DNA from: Conchocele bisecta
Lineage: Eukaryota; Mollusca; Bivalvia; Lucinida; Thyasiridae
Direction of reading: 5' to 3'
Length of the DNA: 64,000 nucleotides
Assembly: GCA_029237695.1 (NCBI GenBank)
Contig: CM055277.1
Span: 42,876,242 to 42,940,241, forward strand
Below are positions 11,601 to 21,764 of this stretch, one piece after another; the first letter of the stretch is position 1, and the number at the start of each line of letters is the position of its first letter. A model generated the notes under the pieces. The model had not been told where the DNA came from, made no database searches, and saw only the letters and a program-made list of their open reading frames with translations. Made by a program: the position numbers and the translations under genes.

Positions 11601-12200
11601 GTCGGTGTATGGCTCAGTGTGGATGGTATGTGGCTCTGTAAATGGTGTGTGGCTCAGTGTGGATGGTATGTGGCTCTGTAAATGGTGTGTGGCTCTGTAA
11701 ATGGTGTATGGCTCAGTGTGGATGGTGTGTGGCTCTGTAAATGGTGTGTGGCTCAGTGTGGATGGTATGTGGCTCTGTAAATGGTGTGTGGCTCTGTAAA
11801 TGGTGTATGGCTCAGTGTGGATGGTATGTGGCTCTGTAAATGGTGTGTGGCTCAGTGTGGATGGTATGTGGCTCTGTAAATGGTGTGTGGCTCAGTGTGG
11901 ATGGTGTGTGGCTCTGTAAATGGTGTATGGCTCAGTGTGGATGGTATGTGGCTCTGTAAATGGTGTGTGGCTCAGTGTGGATGGTGTGTGGCTCTGTAAA
12001 TGGTGTGTGGCTCAGTGTGGATGGTATGTGGCTCTGTAAATGGTGTGTGGCTCAGTGTGGATGGTATGTGGCTCTGTAAATGGTATGTGGCTCAGTGTGG
12101 ATGGTGTGTGGCTCTGTAAATGGTGTGTGGCTCAGTGTGGGTGGGATGTGTCTTAGTGTCGGTGTATGGCTCAGTGTGGGTGGTATGTGCTTCAGTGTGG
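8618..12200. repeat. 3.6 kb G/T-rich minisatellite
   Basis: Degenerate repeats of about 20-24 bases built on gtgtggctcagtgtgggtgg run the whole interval. The plus strand is almost entirely G and T with a regular ctca island, the minus strand C and A. GGGTGGGG runs are frequent, so four-stranded G structures are possible. All long reading frames through it (Trp/Gly/Val/Ser-rich on the plus strand, Thr/Pro/His-rich on the minus) are artefacts. Nothing else is visible. Confidence 0.93.
11600..12135. repeat. 40-bp higher-order subarray in the minisatellite
   Basis: A more homogeneous unit of about 40 bases alternates ggctcagtgtggatggt(a/g)tgt with ggctctgtaaatggtgt. It is nearly perfect over about a dozen copies, much less diverged than the rest of the minisatellite, pointing to recent local expansion at the 3' end of the array. 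Confidence 0.8.
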
Positions 12201-12695
12201 ATGATGTGTGGTTTGTCACTGTCAGGGTGTTGCCTTATTGACAGTTTTCTTTCGTCGGTGTATATTTCATCTATGTTATCTGGGCGTTGTGACGCCATTC
12301 TAACCAGGTTTAACCGTCTCTTCGAACTATATTGATCACTGGCGACGATTTGGCAGGGTATGTGTTTGTGCCTCCTGGGACTGTACGTGTATTTGTCTTT
12401 ATTGTCTCTGCTGTTCTAATTTATTTAATTAGTGAGTGATTTATGAATTAATTGATTTCTTGACGGGCATCAAATAGTGCTTATAATAAGAAGACGCGTT
12501 TATAATAAGTAAGTAATAAGTATAAACTTTATTTAATGAGGTCGTCAACACAAACACATGTACATGTATATACAAATTTACTGGTTACAAGGTAAACAAT
12601 ACAAAACGGTATAGCTTGATAAGATAAAAAAAGACAAAAACTTATTCACAATTATTTACAGGAAATTGAGTACGACAAAATTTTAGATACATGGG
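12201..12695. other. Intergenic, no gene recognised
   Basis: Unique-looking AT-rich sequence. A short minus-strand frame starting MASQRPDNIDEIY at 12298 runs straight into the minisatellite and cannot be supported as a gene. The stretch from 12530 (aactttatttaatgagg, then acatgtacatgtatat) resembles mollusc retroelement 3' flanks and precedes the LINE relic. Confidence 0.5.
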
Positions 12696-12863
12696 GTAGA
12701 TAATAATCTAAGCTGGACAATTCATGTGGGTAAAATTCCTAAGAAAATTGAGTCTAACATATGGTTATTATCACATATTAAGCACTTTCTAACTTCAGAG
12801 CATAGAGTCCAATTCTACAAGACCTATATTCAATCATACACTGATTATGCACCAGTCAATTGT
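12696..12863 (+). pseudogene. LINE reverse transcriptase fragment
   Basis: An open stretch of 56 codons reads VDNNLSWTIHVGKI, then KKIESNIWLLSHIKHFL, then FYKTYIQSYTDYA. The pattern D-x-x-LSW-x-x-H, K-I-x-x-x-I-x-x-L-x-x-x-x-x-FL and Y-x-x-x-I-x-x-x-x-x-Y is the thumb-proximal end of the reverse transcriptase of Jockey/CR1/RTE-type non-LTR retrotransposons. An in-frame stop lies just upstream and a GC-rich repeat interrupts it downstream where a Y-C-x-x-x-W motif would be expected, so only a scrap is left. Confidence 0.6.
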
Positions 12864-13015
12864 AATCCCCGCCCCCCCCAGGCCGGGACATAGCGGGGGA
12901 TAGCGGGGACATTGCATTTTTTTTTTGCAAAGCCCTGGTATATCCCCCGCACTGTGGGGACCGAAAAATGTGTATTCCCCCGCTATATGGCCCCGCCCCC
13001 GGGGCAGATACACAT
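12864..13015. repeat. GC-rich inverted-repeat island
   Basis: In an AT-rich setting, atagcgggggatagcgggg and cattgcattttttttttgca are followed by atcccccgcactgtgggg and attcccccgctatatggcccc. The atagcggggg/cccccgctat phrases are inverted copies. It ends the LINE scrap abruptly, as an insertion would. Likely a small foldback repeat; no gene. Confidence 0.45.
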
Positions 13016-13254
13016 GTAGTTTGGGCCATTTTTATAATGTATATTAAAAGTATTATAACATGTTTTAGCCATCTATTCACTCAAGGAGTGTTGCTATATC
13101 TTTCACATACTATATACGAGTGCTATGTGATTTTGCCAATGTATGACAAGGCAGGTATTCCATGGGTAAACGATCTGCAAACAAAAATATGATTATTAAG
13201 CTCGACACTTGCACATGAGTTGTGTATACAATAAATGATGTAGTTGTGTTACAC

Positions 13255-14860
13255 GAACTGTGAATGTAGAGCCATGTATATCCCGAAGGACTGCACTGAT
13301 GTGCAGGCTCTTCTGGGTCTACATTGCCCTAAATCATGAGACCGTCTTTATCAGAATGTGGCTCAAATATTGCTTGAATTCATTTATGAGTTATTGGAAT
13401 TGCAACATGTGACGCTATTAAATATTCAGCAATCATATTAATGGCCTGATTGACAATGATGAAATTGTGTTTTACGGCTCAGTGACGTGTATCTTTTAAG
13501 CACTTGGAGCTGGTAATACACCTGTACCGGTTTAATAGGAGTTGTGATTCATCTCTGAATTACGTATCTAGATTTAGTGTTCTTATGGCCTTATTGGATG
13601 ACTGAATAAATCCTGGACGCTCGTATAGATTTGTTGAGTTAAATACTGTCGTCTGCATTCTTAGAAAACCGGACCTGATATGTGTAATCGGTGTAAGTCC
13701 CATTCCCACCATGTAAGGCACAGCACCACACAGTCAGATTGGGATCCAAACCGATCCTAGAACATGTCTTACCGTATTGTTCGAAAGGGTACAAACTGTG
13801 AGTGTTGAGCCCTGTAGACCCTGATCGGCCTGCACTGGTGCGCGGGCCAATCTGGGTCTACATTGCCCTCTATCATAAGACCACCTTTCTCAGAATAGGC
13901 TCAAATATTGCATGAATTCTAGTTACAAGATATTTCTCCAGTTGCAATTTACTTTATCGGATTTACAATCTCTGCTCAACATTACCTACCAGCTAAGTAC
14001 CATTCAATGAAATAAACATGACTCCCTGACCATCAAGCAAACACGTCCGCTATTCAATGTGGAACACAAGGTCTATCTGACGTGTTTGCGTGATTCATCT
14101 CTGAATTTATGTACTCCTGATTTGCTGTCATTATGGCCTTATAAATAGTCTGCATTCTGAGAAAACCGAGCCTGGTATGTCTACCACCTGTCCAAGTCCC
14201 ATTCCCACTATGTAGGGCACAGCACCACACAGTCAGATTGGGACCCAAACCGATCCTAGAAGCATGTGTTATTCAAAAGGGTAAACATCTGTGAATGTTG
14301 AGCCCTGTAGACCCTGATCAGACTGCACTTGTGTGCAGGCCGATCTGGGTCTACCTTGCCCTGAATCCCAAGACCGCATTTCTCAGAATGCGGCTCAACA
14401 AATGCTTGAATACTAGTAGTAATTAGTTATTGAATTTGCAACCAGTGACGCTGAAAGTCAGCAATCGTTATAATGGCCTAATTGGCAATGATGAAGCTGT
14501 GGTTTACGGCTCAGTAACTTGTATCTTAAGTCCTTAGAGCTGGTAATACACCAATGTTGGGGAGAGAATTCGTAATTCATCTCTGAATTTACAAGATCCT
14601 GATTTGACGTTGAGATGGCGCATTTGAATTATTGAACGAATCCTTGCCGCTTGCACCAATTGGTTGAATTAGATACTGTTGGGCTGCATTCTGAGAATAC
14701 CGGACCTGATATGTGCAATCGGTGTAAGTCCCATTCCCACTATGTAGGGCACAGCGCCACACAGTCTGATTGGAATCTAAACCGATACTAGACGCTTCAG
14801 GAGATAATGTTCCCTCGGTGAGATAATCCACAATATCCCCCTCAACCAAGGGCACTATTT
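13255..14860. repeat. ~0.5 kb unit in three tandem copies
   Basis: Marker phrases recur in order three times: gagcc(c/a)tgta...gactgcact...tctgggtctac (about 13270, 13810, 14300), then ggtaatacac and cattcatctctgaatt, then cattcccac(c/t)atgta(a/g)gg at 13701, 14201 and 14732 (intervals 500 and 531). Each copy has a minus-strand open segment preceded by an AG acceptor-like site (for example exon-like 13675-13756) with the shared reading GLDPNLTVWCCALH or a close variant, then GNGTY. It could be a triplicated exon or a tandemly repeated dispersed element; no protein family recognised. Confidence 0.6.
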
Positions 14861-15740
14861 ATATACTATTCAGCAAAGCTGAACCTATTTAATAACTAAC
14901 ACTTAGAGCCGACAGTCTGATAAGCTGCAGCGTGACCAAATTTTTCAATATACAAATCTGCAGCTTTTGCTCTTCTTCTTATTTCTTATTTTGTGGAGAA
15001 ATACGAAGAAATGTAATAGATTTGAGTAAGTTTCTAAATCCGTAGATTGTAACAGATCCGTTTTATGGGTGAAAATCCACAAACGAATAAATCTGCAGAT
15101 TTGGTCACCCTGAAGCTGTGATCATGTATATAGAAGATTTTATGGACACAGTAGAATGTAGACCCTAATCAGACACAGTGGTTGCAAATACAATAAATCT
15201 GTTTGGTCAGATCATTGGTCAAATGTGTGTTACACATGTCTGAGGTAACATGTAGGTGGTGAGAAAATCATCTCAATTTAAATTGAAATATGAACACAAA
15301 TATTTAATAACTGACACATTGCTGAGGCATGGAAAAGTAGTTCACTTCAAAATCACTTAGTCGAGATTCACAGCAACAACCTAATATTCTTTCTAATTTT
15401 CTGTCAATGTTTACACTTGATACAAACAAAGTTTTTTCTTGGCTTTTGCAGCCCAGTACACACCACATGAAAGTACTTTATTGTGCATTTTTTTCTGGAA
15501 CATTTTATCATCATTCCATATTCTCCTTGCCCGCAGTAACAGAATGTGGAACTGTCAGCTGAAAGACAACAAAAGCAGGATGTACCAGTAAAATGGTTAC
15601 AGAAAGAAATTAGCGTGTGACGTAAGCCATATTAGGCAATTATGAAAATTTAGTGAACATATAAGCAATAATTCCATCAAACTCAAATAGTATTTACAAG
15701 AATGCCACCAAAGCTATGCTGTGAATGGATAAATGGGGTT
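14861..15740. other. Intergenic, no gene recognised
   Basis: AT-rich sequence with short direct phrases (aaatctgcagatttg, ataaatctg) but no supported ORF, structural RNA or clear repeat boundary. It lies 3' of the PHD-finger exon and may include that gene's 3' untranslated region. Confidence 0.5.
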
Positions 15741-15955
15741 TACAGCATATGCAAACAGTGTAGACCCAGATCAGGCTGTGCATCAAGACAGTCTGATCAG
15801 GGTGTGCACTGTTCCATATTCCGTCAGTTCAACATTGATCCTGTTCTGACAAACAATATAGATAATTTTTAGACTGCAGGAATGTGCTAGAGGACCAAGA
15901 TCTAGGCTGGTCACAAATCCCACAAGCCCCATTTCTCTAGTCATGGTCACATTTG
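15741..15955. repeat. Dispersed MITE-like repeat (gtagacccagatcaggctg family)
   Basis: Phrases cagtgtagacccagatcagg, gtctgatcagggtgtgcac and cacaagccccatttctctag match the inverted ends of the complete element at 30543-30790 and partial copies near 13810, 14300 and 16520-16620. This copy is diverged and incomplete. Confidence 0.55.
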
Positions 15956-15956
15956 T

Positions 15957-16180
15957 TTAATGATAGAAGTGCTTACTTTGGCAATCAGAACAAAGCCAAG
16001 TCCCAGCTGGGGCATGATGAATTCCGACACACGGGAAGTGGAACCACCCAATGGTACAGTCCGGGTTGTCGCAGTGCACCATGTCTCCTTCCTCACCGCC
16101 TTTGCACCAACAGAATACCTCCGGCTGGACCACCTCTGGCTGGGCCACCTCTGTATGGGCCACCTCTGTATGGGTAGCTA
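15957..16180 (-). CDS. Terminal exon with ING-type PHD finger
   Basis: The exon follows an acceptor (AG at 16181-16182) and joins in phase 1 to the donor of the transposase-like exon at 17620. It reads VATHTEVAHTEVAQPEV, a short 5-6-residue repeat, then FCWCKGG, GDMVHCDNPDC, GWFHFPCVGI, and GTWLCSDC before a stop. The Cys4-His-Cys3 spacing and the WFHFxCVG block are those of ING-family PHD fingers, which read histone H3 trimethylated at Lys4; aromatic/hydrophobic cage positions (F before CWC, M in DMVHC, W in GWFHF) are kept. The likely role is tethering the upstream protein to active-promoter chromatin. All zinc ligands are present and the frame is intact. Confidence 0.75.
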
Positions 16181-16194
16181 CTACGAGAAAGATG

Positions 16195-17619
16195 GAATTA
16201 AAGTTAGTTTTTAGAACAATCATGATATAAATTATGGTTGACTTGCCATGTTTTATTTAACAATTGACTGGTAATTTACGGCCCAACGACTTGTAACTAA
16301 ACCCAGTTAAGGCACTGAATATACCAGAATGGACATAAAAATAATTATGGTGAGGGGTATATCGCTAACTGAGGACTGAAATGCGACACGGACTGACAAA
16401 ATGGCAATTACGACCTGTCTAGATCCTGATAATCCTAGAGTGTCACAGAGGCCAAACTGGATCTAATCCATTTATTAGCAGATGTATGAATTGTTTTCCG
16501 ACTGAATATTGAGCAGTGTATGCCTTGATCAGACAGTGTCGATGCGCAGGCTGATCTGGGGCTACACTGATCGCAAAGCCCATAAGCCCCATTTTGTCAC
16601 ATGTCACAAATGTCTTTCCATTGAAATCACAATGTCCTGATCTGGTGCCAGGATCCCTTATCACACCAATATCACTTGGCCCCATAATCTGATCTAATTT
16701 CCACAGACACAAATATTAGACCGAGCCCCGATAAGTTTGGTCGGCACCATTGAGAAACCTGTTTCACCCAGGGGGTCCCTCCCAACTGGCATGGCATGCT
16801 CTATGATGCAGATAAATAAATGCAATGTGATGATGATGAAATAGAGTTTAACACCCAGCAACTTGCATTGTTGGTCAACTAAGGTCAGGCGATGGGTAGA
16901 ACCAACACCACCAGTGTCTAAAGTGGCATTGCAAACTAGAGCAATTAGTGAGCGGCGGCTCACGTATACCCCCGGCCACCGCCTTGACAGCAACCGGAAT
17001 ACTGCACCAAATGTTAAAGCAAATTTCTAAATAAAGTGATCTTGACCTTGGGCATGCGGGCCCCACAGATGGGCTACACACAGAATGGTTGTATGGATTA
17101 TGATACATATGCATATACAGTTTCAGGCGATCACCTCATACGGTAAAGAAGTTATATGAGAATGGAGAAACTTAAGGATTCTTCCATACAAAAATGTCAG
17201 TCATTTGACCTTGACCTTGGGCCTGAATGCTCCATGGGCATGGTATGGAATGAAAATATGGATGATGATAAAGAAGTACATGAAGTTTGAAGTCAATTGG
17301 ACTTACGTTTACAAAGATATTGGTTAGCTGAAAACTTTAACGCAAATATTTCTAAAAATTTAACGAAAATTTCTAAGTAATTTGACACTGACCTTGGGAC
17401 CTGAAGGCCGCATGGGCATGGTATAGAATGAAAACATGGATGATGATAAAGAAGTACATGAAGTTTGAAGTCAATTGGACTTACGGTTACATAGATATTG
17501 GGTAACCGAAAACATTAACGCAAGTGTGACTGATGGATGGACGGAATGCCGAAAACTATATACCCCTCGGCATACTTTGTATGCCGGGAGTATAATTACT
17601 AATTATTTACAAATTGTAC
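16195..17619. repeat. Intron containing a Helentron-like tandem-core repeat
   Basis: The intron between the large exon and the PHD exon is mostly repeat. Three units of about 175 bases start at cttgaccttgggc (17039, 17210, 17388) with catgggcatggtat and atggatgatgataaagaag. The array ends with a hairpin cggcatac-ttt-gtatgccg at 17568-17586. A partial gatctggggctacactgatcg repeat lies at 16540-16620. No additional exon was recognised. Confidence 0.6.
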
Positions 17620-20432
17620 CTTTTTTCTGTTGTCTGGTCTCCATGGCCTTCTTAGCGCCCTCTCTCCGTCTCTGTGTGATGTCTGTCATCTCTGATAGGT
17701 GCATGTGAATTTCTGACACTGGCAGTAGAGTTCTCCTGGCAATTTCCTCCACATCTGTTTCACTGACACTGGTTTCATGATCCATGTTATTGTAGAAGGA
17801 CCTTAATATTTCAGATGGGGGTGGACAAATGATGTTTGTTTCACTGTCCTTGCATACATCCTCCGGTGATATAAAGTGTCCATTGCAGAAGCCTACACAT
17901 GTAGAACAATTGCGCCTCTTGGTCTATTGGGATCGTGAACAGGAAATGGGAGAAAGGATAACTTGGGTCCGCCTGAGAACCAACACAGTGGATCAAGTGC
18001 TGAGTTGTCACTTTCTCGTTTACATACAGGGTGAATACAGTCACTTTGAAAACATGGTAGAAGCATCAATACATATTTTGATGGACACGAGTTCACAGAA
18101 TGCCGTTGTTTCATTGCATGGATGTCTTCAAAATACTTGTAAAGTTCAGGTTTTGATGCTTTTAATTGTTTTTTATCCTTAGTCTTCCCTTTCAAGAATA
18201 CTAGTAGATCATCGCGTCGTTTACAAAGTTCTGAACCTGAAACACCTTTTTTCATAATTAGCTTAGTTCCGAATGCTGGAGCACCATTCACATGGTTAAT
18301 GTAAACATCAGTAGCAGCATTCATGTTTTCCTGAATCTTGGTTTCATCGAGTCCTTTTCCAGATTTGTTTGAACCTGTTAGTGTAGATGGTATGTACAAA
18401 TTTGAATGTGCTTTAGCAATGCAACCATTAAGGAGTTCCACTCGATTCAAAAAGGACCCCCCACTTTCCCTTGTTGTAAGTACAGTACATATTTTCCCAT
18501 ATTTGTAATGTCTTTCTGCCCACAGAAACTGAACTTCCACATGAGAGGGTCCTTCATCTGCTGCTCCATCAACACGGATACAGTCAATTGGTTTACCATG
18601 TAAACAGTGATTTACATCAGAGTCATTTTCCAGCATTTCTAAATCGGACATATGTTGTGAAGGATTTTTGGGAAAAGTGAAATGAGGTTTAACTACACCA
18701 ACACAACAGACAGGGGTAGTATTAGTGTCCATAAATAAGTATGATGATGTCTGTAACACTGATTTGTAGTTGTTGACATAGTCAGTCCTGGTAGTTAAGG
18801 TTGGTTCATTTTCTAATTGTATGGACTTTCCTGATCTGTGAGTTGTTGTGGTATCAAGTCTAAAACCTGCTTGATCGTCTCTGTTCAGAACAACTTTGTC
18901 ACTGCCATCTTTCAACTGAATGTAATCCAGTCCTTTGTACAATGCAGCGCTCCAATGACTATCTGGATTTAGTTTTATATTGAACCCTTTCCTGGCTCTG
19001 CGACAGGTGACATTTGCAACACACTTGTAACGCCTAGATGACAACCGCCGTTTGTTTCGGATTACACACAGCTGAACAATGGTGCCGTAGCCAAATTTGT
19101 CATTATATTTTTGTTCAAGGTGTTGTTTAATACTGCAAAATGTTACTTTGGGTCCATTATTTTGCCGATTTCCAGTAAATGTCAGAACTCCTGTACGCCT
19201 CCACTGGTCTGCTCCAACCCGATTGTCCGAAACAAACGATTCAATGTCTCTGCCAATGTTAGGGTATTTTTTTACAATCCTACTTACGCCTTTTGACACT
19301 TTCCTTTTCAAAATTCTACTCTCAGCTAATTGCTTAGCGAGTATTCTCCGTTTGCGTCTTTTTGACTTTTTCATCTCTTTTTCAACCATTACACCAATCT
19401 TCTCAGAGTTTAAATTCAAACCTATCCATTCATCTGCATCTTCATCACTACCTGTATCACTTTCAGAAACAATGTCACCAATGTCATCAAAATCACTATC
19501 ATGTTCATGGTCTATTGTTTCACACAAATTTGTACATATTTCAGCATTGGTAGAATTTAATAACAGAGTATCTGATTTAAGTTCATCAACAACATCAACA
19601 TCCACCTGAAACGGGCTATTATCCACATCACACTCGTATTCATCATCAGAAGAAGAATTTTCTGAATCACTGTCTATTTCTGGGACTGGAATTCCTATGC
19701 TTTGTAGAAGGGCCCGATCATGTACAGCAGCGAGTTCAGTCACTGCCGATCTTATTTCATTTGCTTCCTTGAATGCTTTCATTATCGTCAGTTTCTTTTC
19801 CGCAAAATTAGTAAAACCGTACTTTACTTCAGCTCCTGTAGTGGATAAACCTTTTGCCTCACACACCGCATACTTTATTAACAGTTTATCAGTCTCTGTG
19901 CTTGCAAGTTTACACACAGCTTGAAGTTGTTCCTTGGTTAATGTCCGTTCTTCCTTGCTCGTCATACCATGTAAATTTTGACACCATTTAATAACTTTCA
20001 TGTGATCAATTCCATCTTTTAGCCCCGTTACGTAATTGACCCGACTACCCTTTCCCTTCGTCTCCATCCTAAACACAACCACCGGTAACTGCATACATCT
20101 ACGGACCGCCTTATAACTTTCGTATTTGTTAAAATGTCGTCTATAAATGGTTGGAAGGTCAACAACAATAGATCTGAGAATATCATTGCCGAAGTCAATC
20201 AACTTTCTGCAGTCATTACAATTTTTGTGATATATCTCACAATATCTTTGTTTTAAGTAACCAAAATGTTCCAATGAGATACCTTGCAATTGTGATAAAA
20301 AAATGCCATCGTCGACTTTACACTTCTCCATTTGGGACAGATTACGTCTGATAGCAGAACAAAACAAATCAAATTGGTTTTCTGTCAAGCCTGTTGCACC
20401 AAAATCATCAGGTAGCTGGTTAACAGGCATTA
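17620..20432 (-). CDS. Transposase-like core of a PHD-tailed protein
   Basis: A frame of about 845 codons (MPVNQLPDDFGATGL onward) is followed, after one frameshift near 17915, by about 100 more codons to a GT donor (618-619 of 17 kb; exon end 17620). Landmarks: a Cys/His-poor N-terminal region with CNDCRKL; an acidic Ser/Asp stretch at about residues 255-345; a basic cluster KKSKRRKRR; YLFMDTNTT near 563; IRVDGAADEG near 618; NRVELLNGC near 661; and a C-terminal cysteine cluster with CxHPxC, WFSGGP and PVHDPNRP. The D...D...E spacing suggests an RNase H-fold (DDE) nuclease, by analogy and not proven. Very similar large proteins occur in sponges, cnidarians and molluscs, in my memory as unnamed transposon-type families. 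The 5' border is either a short intron or the ATG that overlaps the previous stop. The frameshift means this copy may be a pseudogene or carry an assembly error. Confidence 0.6.
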
Positions 20433-20497
20433 CTGAAAATGCTGAGTAGCAAATGATGTATCTCTGGTTTGTATTTCACTGCGAGACAAGTTTTCAC

Positions 20498-21762
20498 CGA
20501 GACTGGTTCTGGATGGAATGTCGCGTGATGAGTCCACAGAACTTTCTGTTCCATTCAGACTACCAGAGGCATTTTCTTGGTGTATGGATGGATCGTCGCG
20601 TGATGACTCCACAGAATTTTCTGTTCCATTCAGACTACCGGAGGCATTTTCTTGGTGTATGGATGGATTGTCGCGTGATGATTCCACAGAACTTTCTGTT
20701 TCATTCAGACTACAGGAGGCATTTTCTTGGTGTATGGATGGATCGTCGCGTGATGACTCCACAGAACTTTCTGTTTCATTCAGACTACCGGAGGCATTTT
20801 CTTGGTGTATGGATGGATCGTCGCGTGATGATTCCACAGAACTTTCTGTTTCATTCAGACTACCGGAGGCATTTTCTTGGTGTATGGATGGATCGTCGCG
20901 TGATGATTCCACAGAACTTTCTGTTTCATTCAGACTACCGGAGGCATTTTCTTGGTGTATGGATGGATCGTCGCGTGATGATTCCACAGAACTTTCTGTT
21001 TCATTCAGACTACCGGAGGCATTTTCTTGGTGTATGGATGGATCGTCGCGTGATGAGTCCACATAACTTTCTGTTTCATTCAGATTACCGGAGGCATTTT
21101 CTTGGTGTATGGATGGATCGTCGCGTGACGATGTGTCTACAGTTAGTATTTCAACTGTACATGTGGCTGTACACGTTGGTTTGGTGAAAAAGGATGCAAT
21201 TTCCTTTTCCTGTCCTGACTGAATTCCGTCTCGAAATTTCTTCTTTGTCTTTGTTTTGAAGATCACTCAACTCGTGTTGTAGTTGCCTTTTTCTTGGGCG
21301 CAATTGAGACAATCTTTCAGTATTGAGAATGGCACGATTGTAATCATGAACATTACTGTTTTTGTCCCGCTGATTCATTATCAACAACATTTCGGTTTCC
21401 ATTTCTTTAAGATCTTCTTTAATTTCACTCATTCTGCTCTGACGGAGTTCAGTCGTAATTCTGCCTTTTTGTACCTTCTTTGTAGTGTCCCCACCATGGC
21501 CAAATGTCTTGGACCGTGTTTTATTCTTTTTATAGAGATAACCTTTTTCATGAACTAATTGTCTTGCTTTCGTGACTAGAGTATTTCGATCATTCAATAA
21601 CGATGGCGATTGAATACACAGTTCTTTGGCAGCATCATTTATTGCTTTGTGGTAATTAAACAGTTTGTCTTTCTCCGACAAATGAAAGTATATCTTACTT
21701 TGTTCCTCAATTTCTGTAACATTGATGGTGATGGTATCTCCCTTATCTGCCTTTGCCTGTAC
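20498..21762 (-). CDS. N-terminal exon of PHD-tailed transposase-like gene
   Basis: The exon begins after an acceptor (AG at 21763-21764) and encodes a helical N-terminal module: IYFHLSEKDKLFNYHKAIND, KELCIQSPSLL, a basic KTRSKTFGHGG segment, then a probable coiled coil (about 21400-21250). A one-base frameshift lies near 21210-21260, where the frame must change to enter QEKEIASFFTKPT and the Ser/Glu-rich 25-residue repeats. The exon can end at a GT donor (20496-20497), leaving a 65-base intron whose acceptor is AG at 20433-20434; phases agree (Val then Met). The alternative is that the exon runs to the TAA overlapping the next ATG. The N-terminal module is shared by the same unnamed invertebrate family as the large exon. 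Confidence 0.5.
20520..21140 (-). repeat. In-frame 75-bp (25-residue) coding repeat, 8 copies
   Basis: Eight units of exactly 75 bases encode SSRDDPSIHQENASGSLNET followed by ESSVE or variants. Most differences between units are single bases and the length is always a multiple of three. The repeat is rich in Ser, Glu and Asp and would be a flexible, phosphorylatable spacer between the helical N-terminal module and the transposase-like core. The antisense strand is also open throughout, which is a by-product of the repeat. Confidence 0.85.
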
Positions 21763-21764
21763 CT

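Noticed and set aside
12092..12298. Possible first exon starting MASQRPDNIDEIY on the minus strand
   Set aside because: The frame enters the minisatellite after about 25 codons and no donor or homology supports it.
8558..12335. Many Trp/Gly/Val-rich and Thr/His/Pro-rich frames
   Set aside because: Artefacts of the G/T minisatellite; both strands and all frames are equally repetitive.
20453..21187. 244-codon plus-strand frame (RRVMIPQNFLFHSDY repeats)
   Set aside because: Antisense shadow of the in-frame 75-bp coding repeat on the minus strand.
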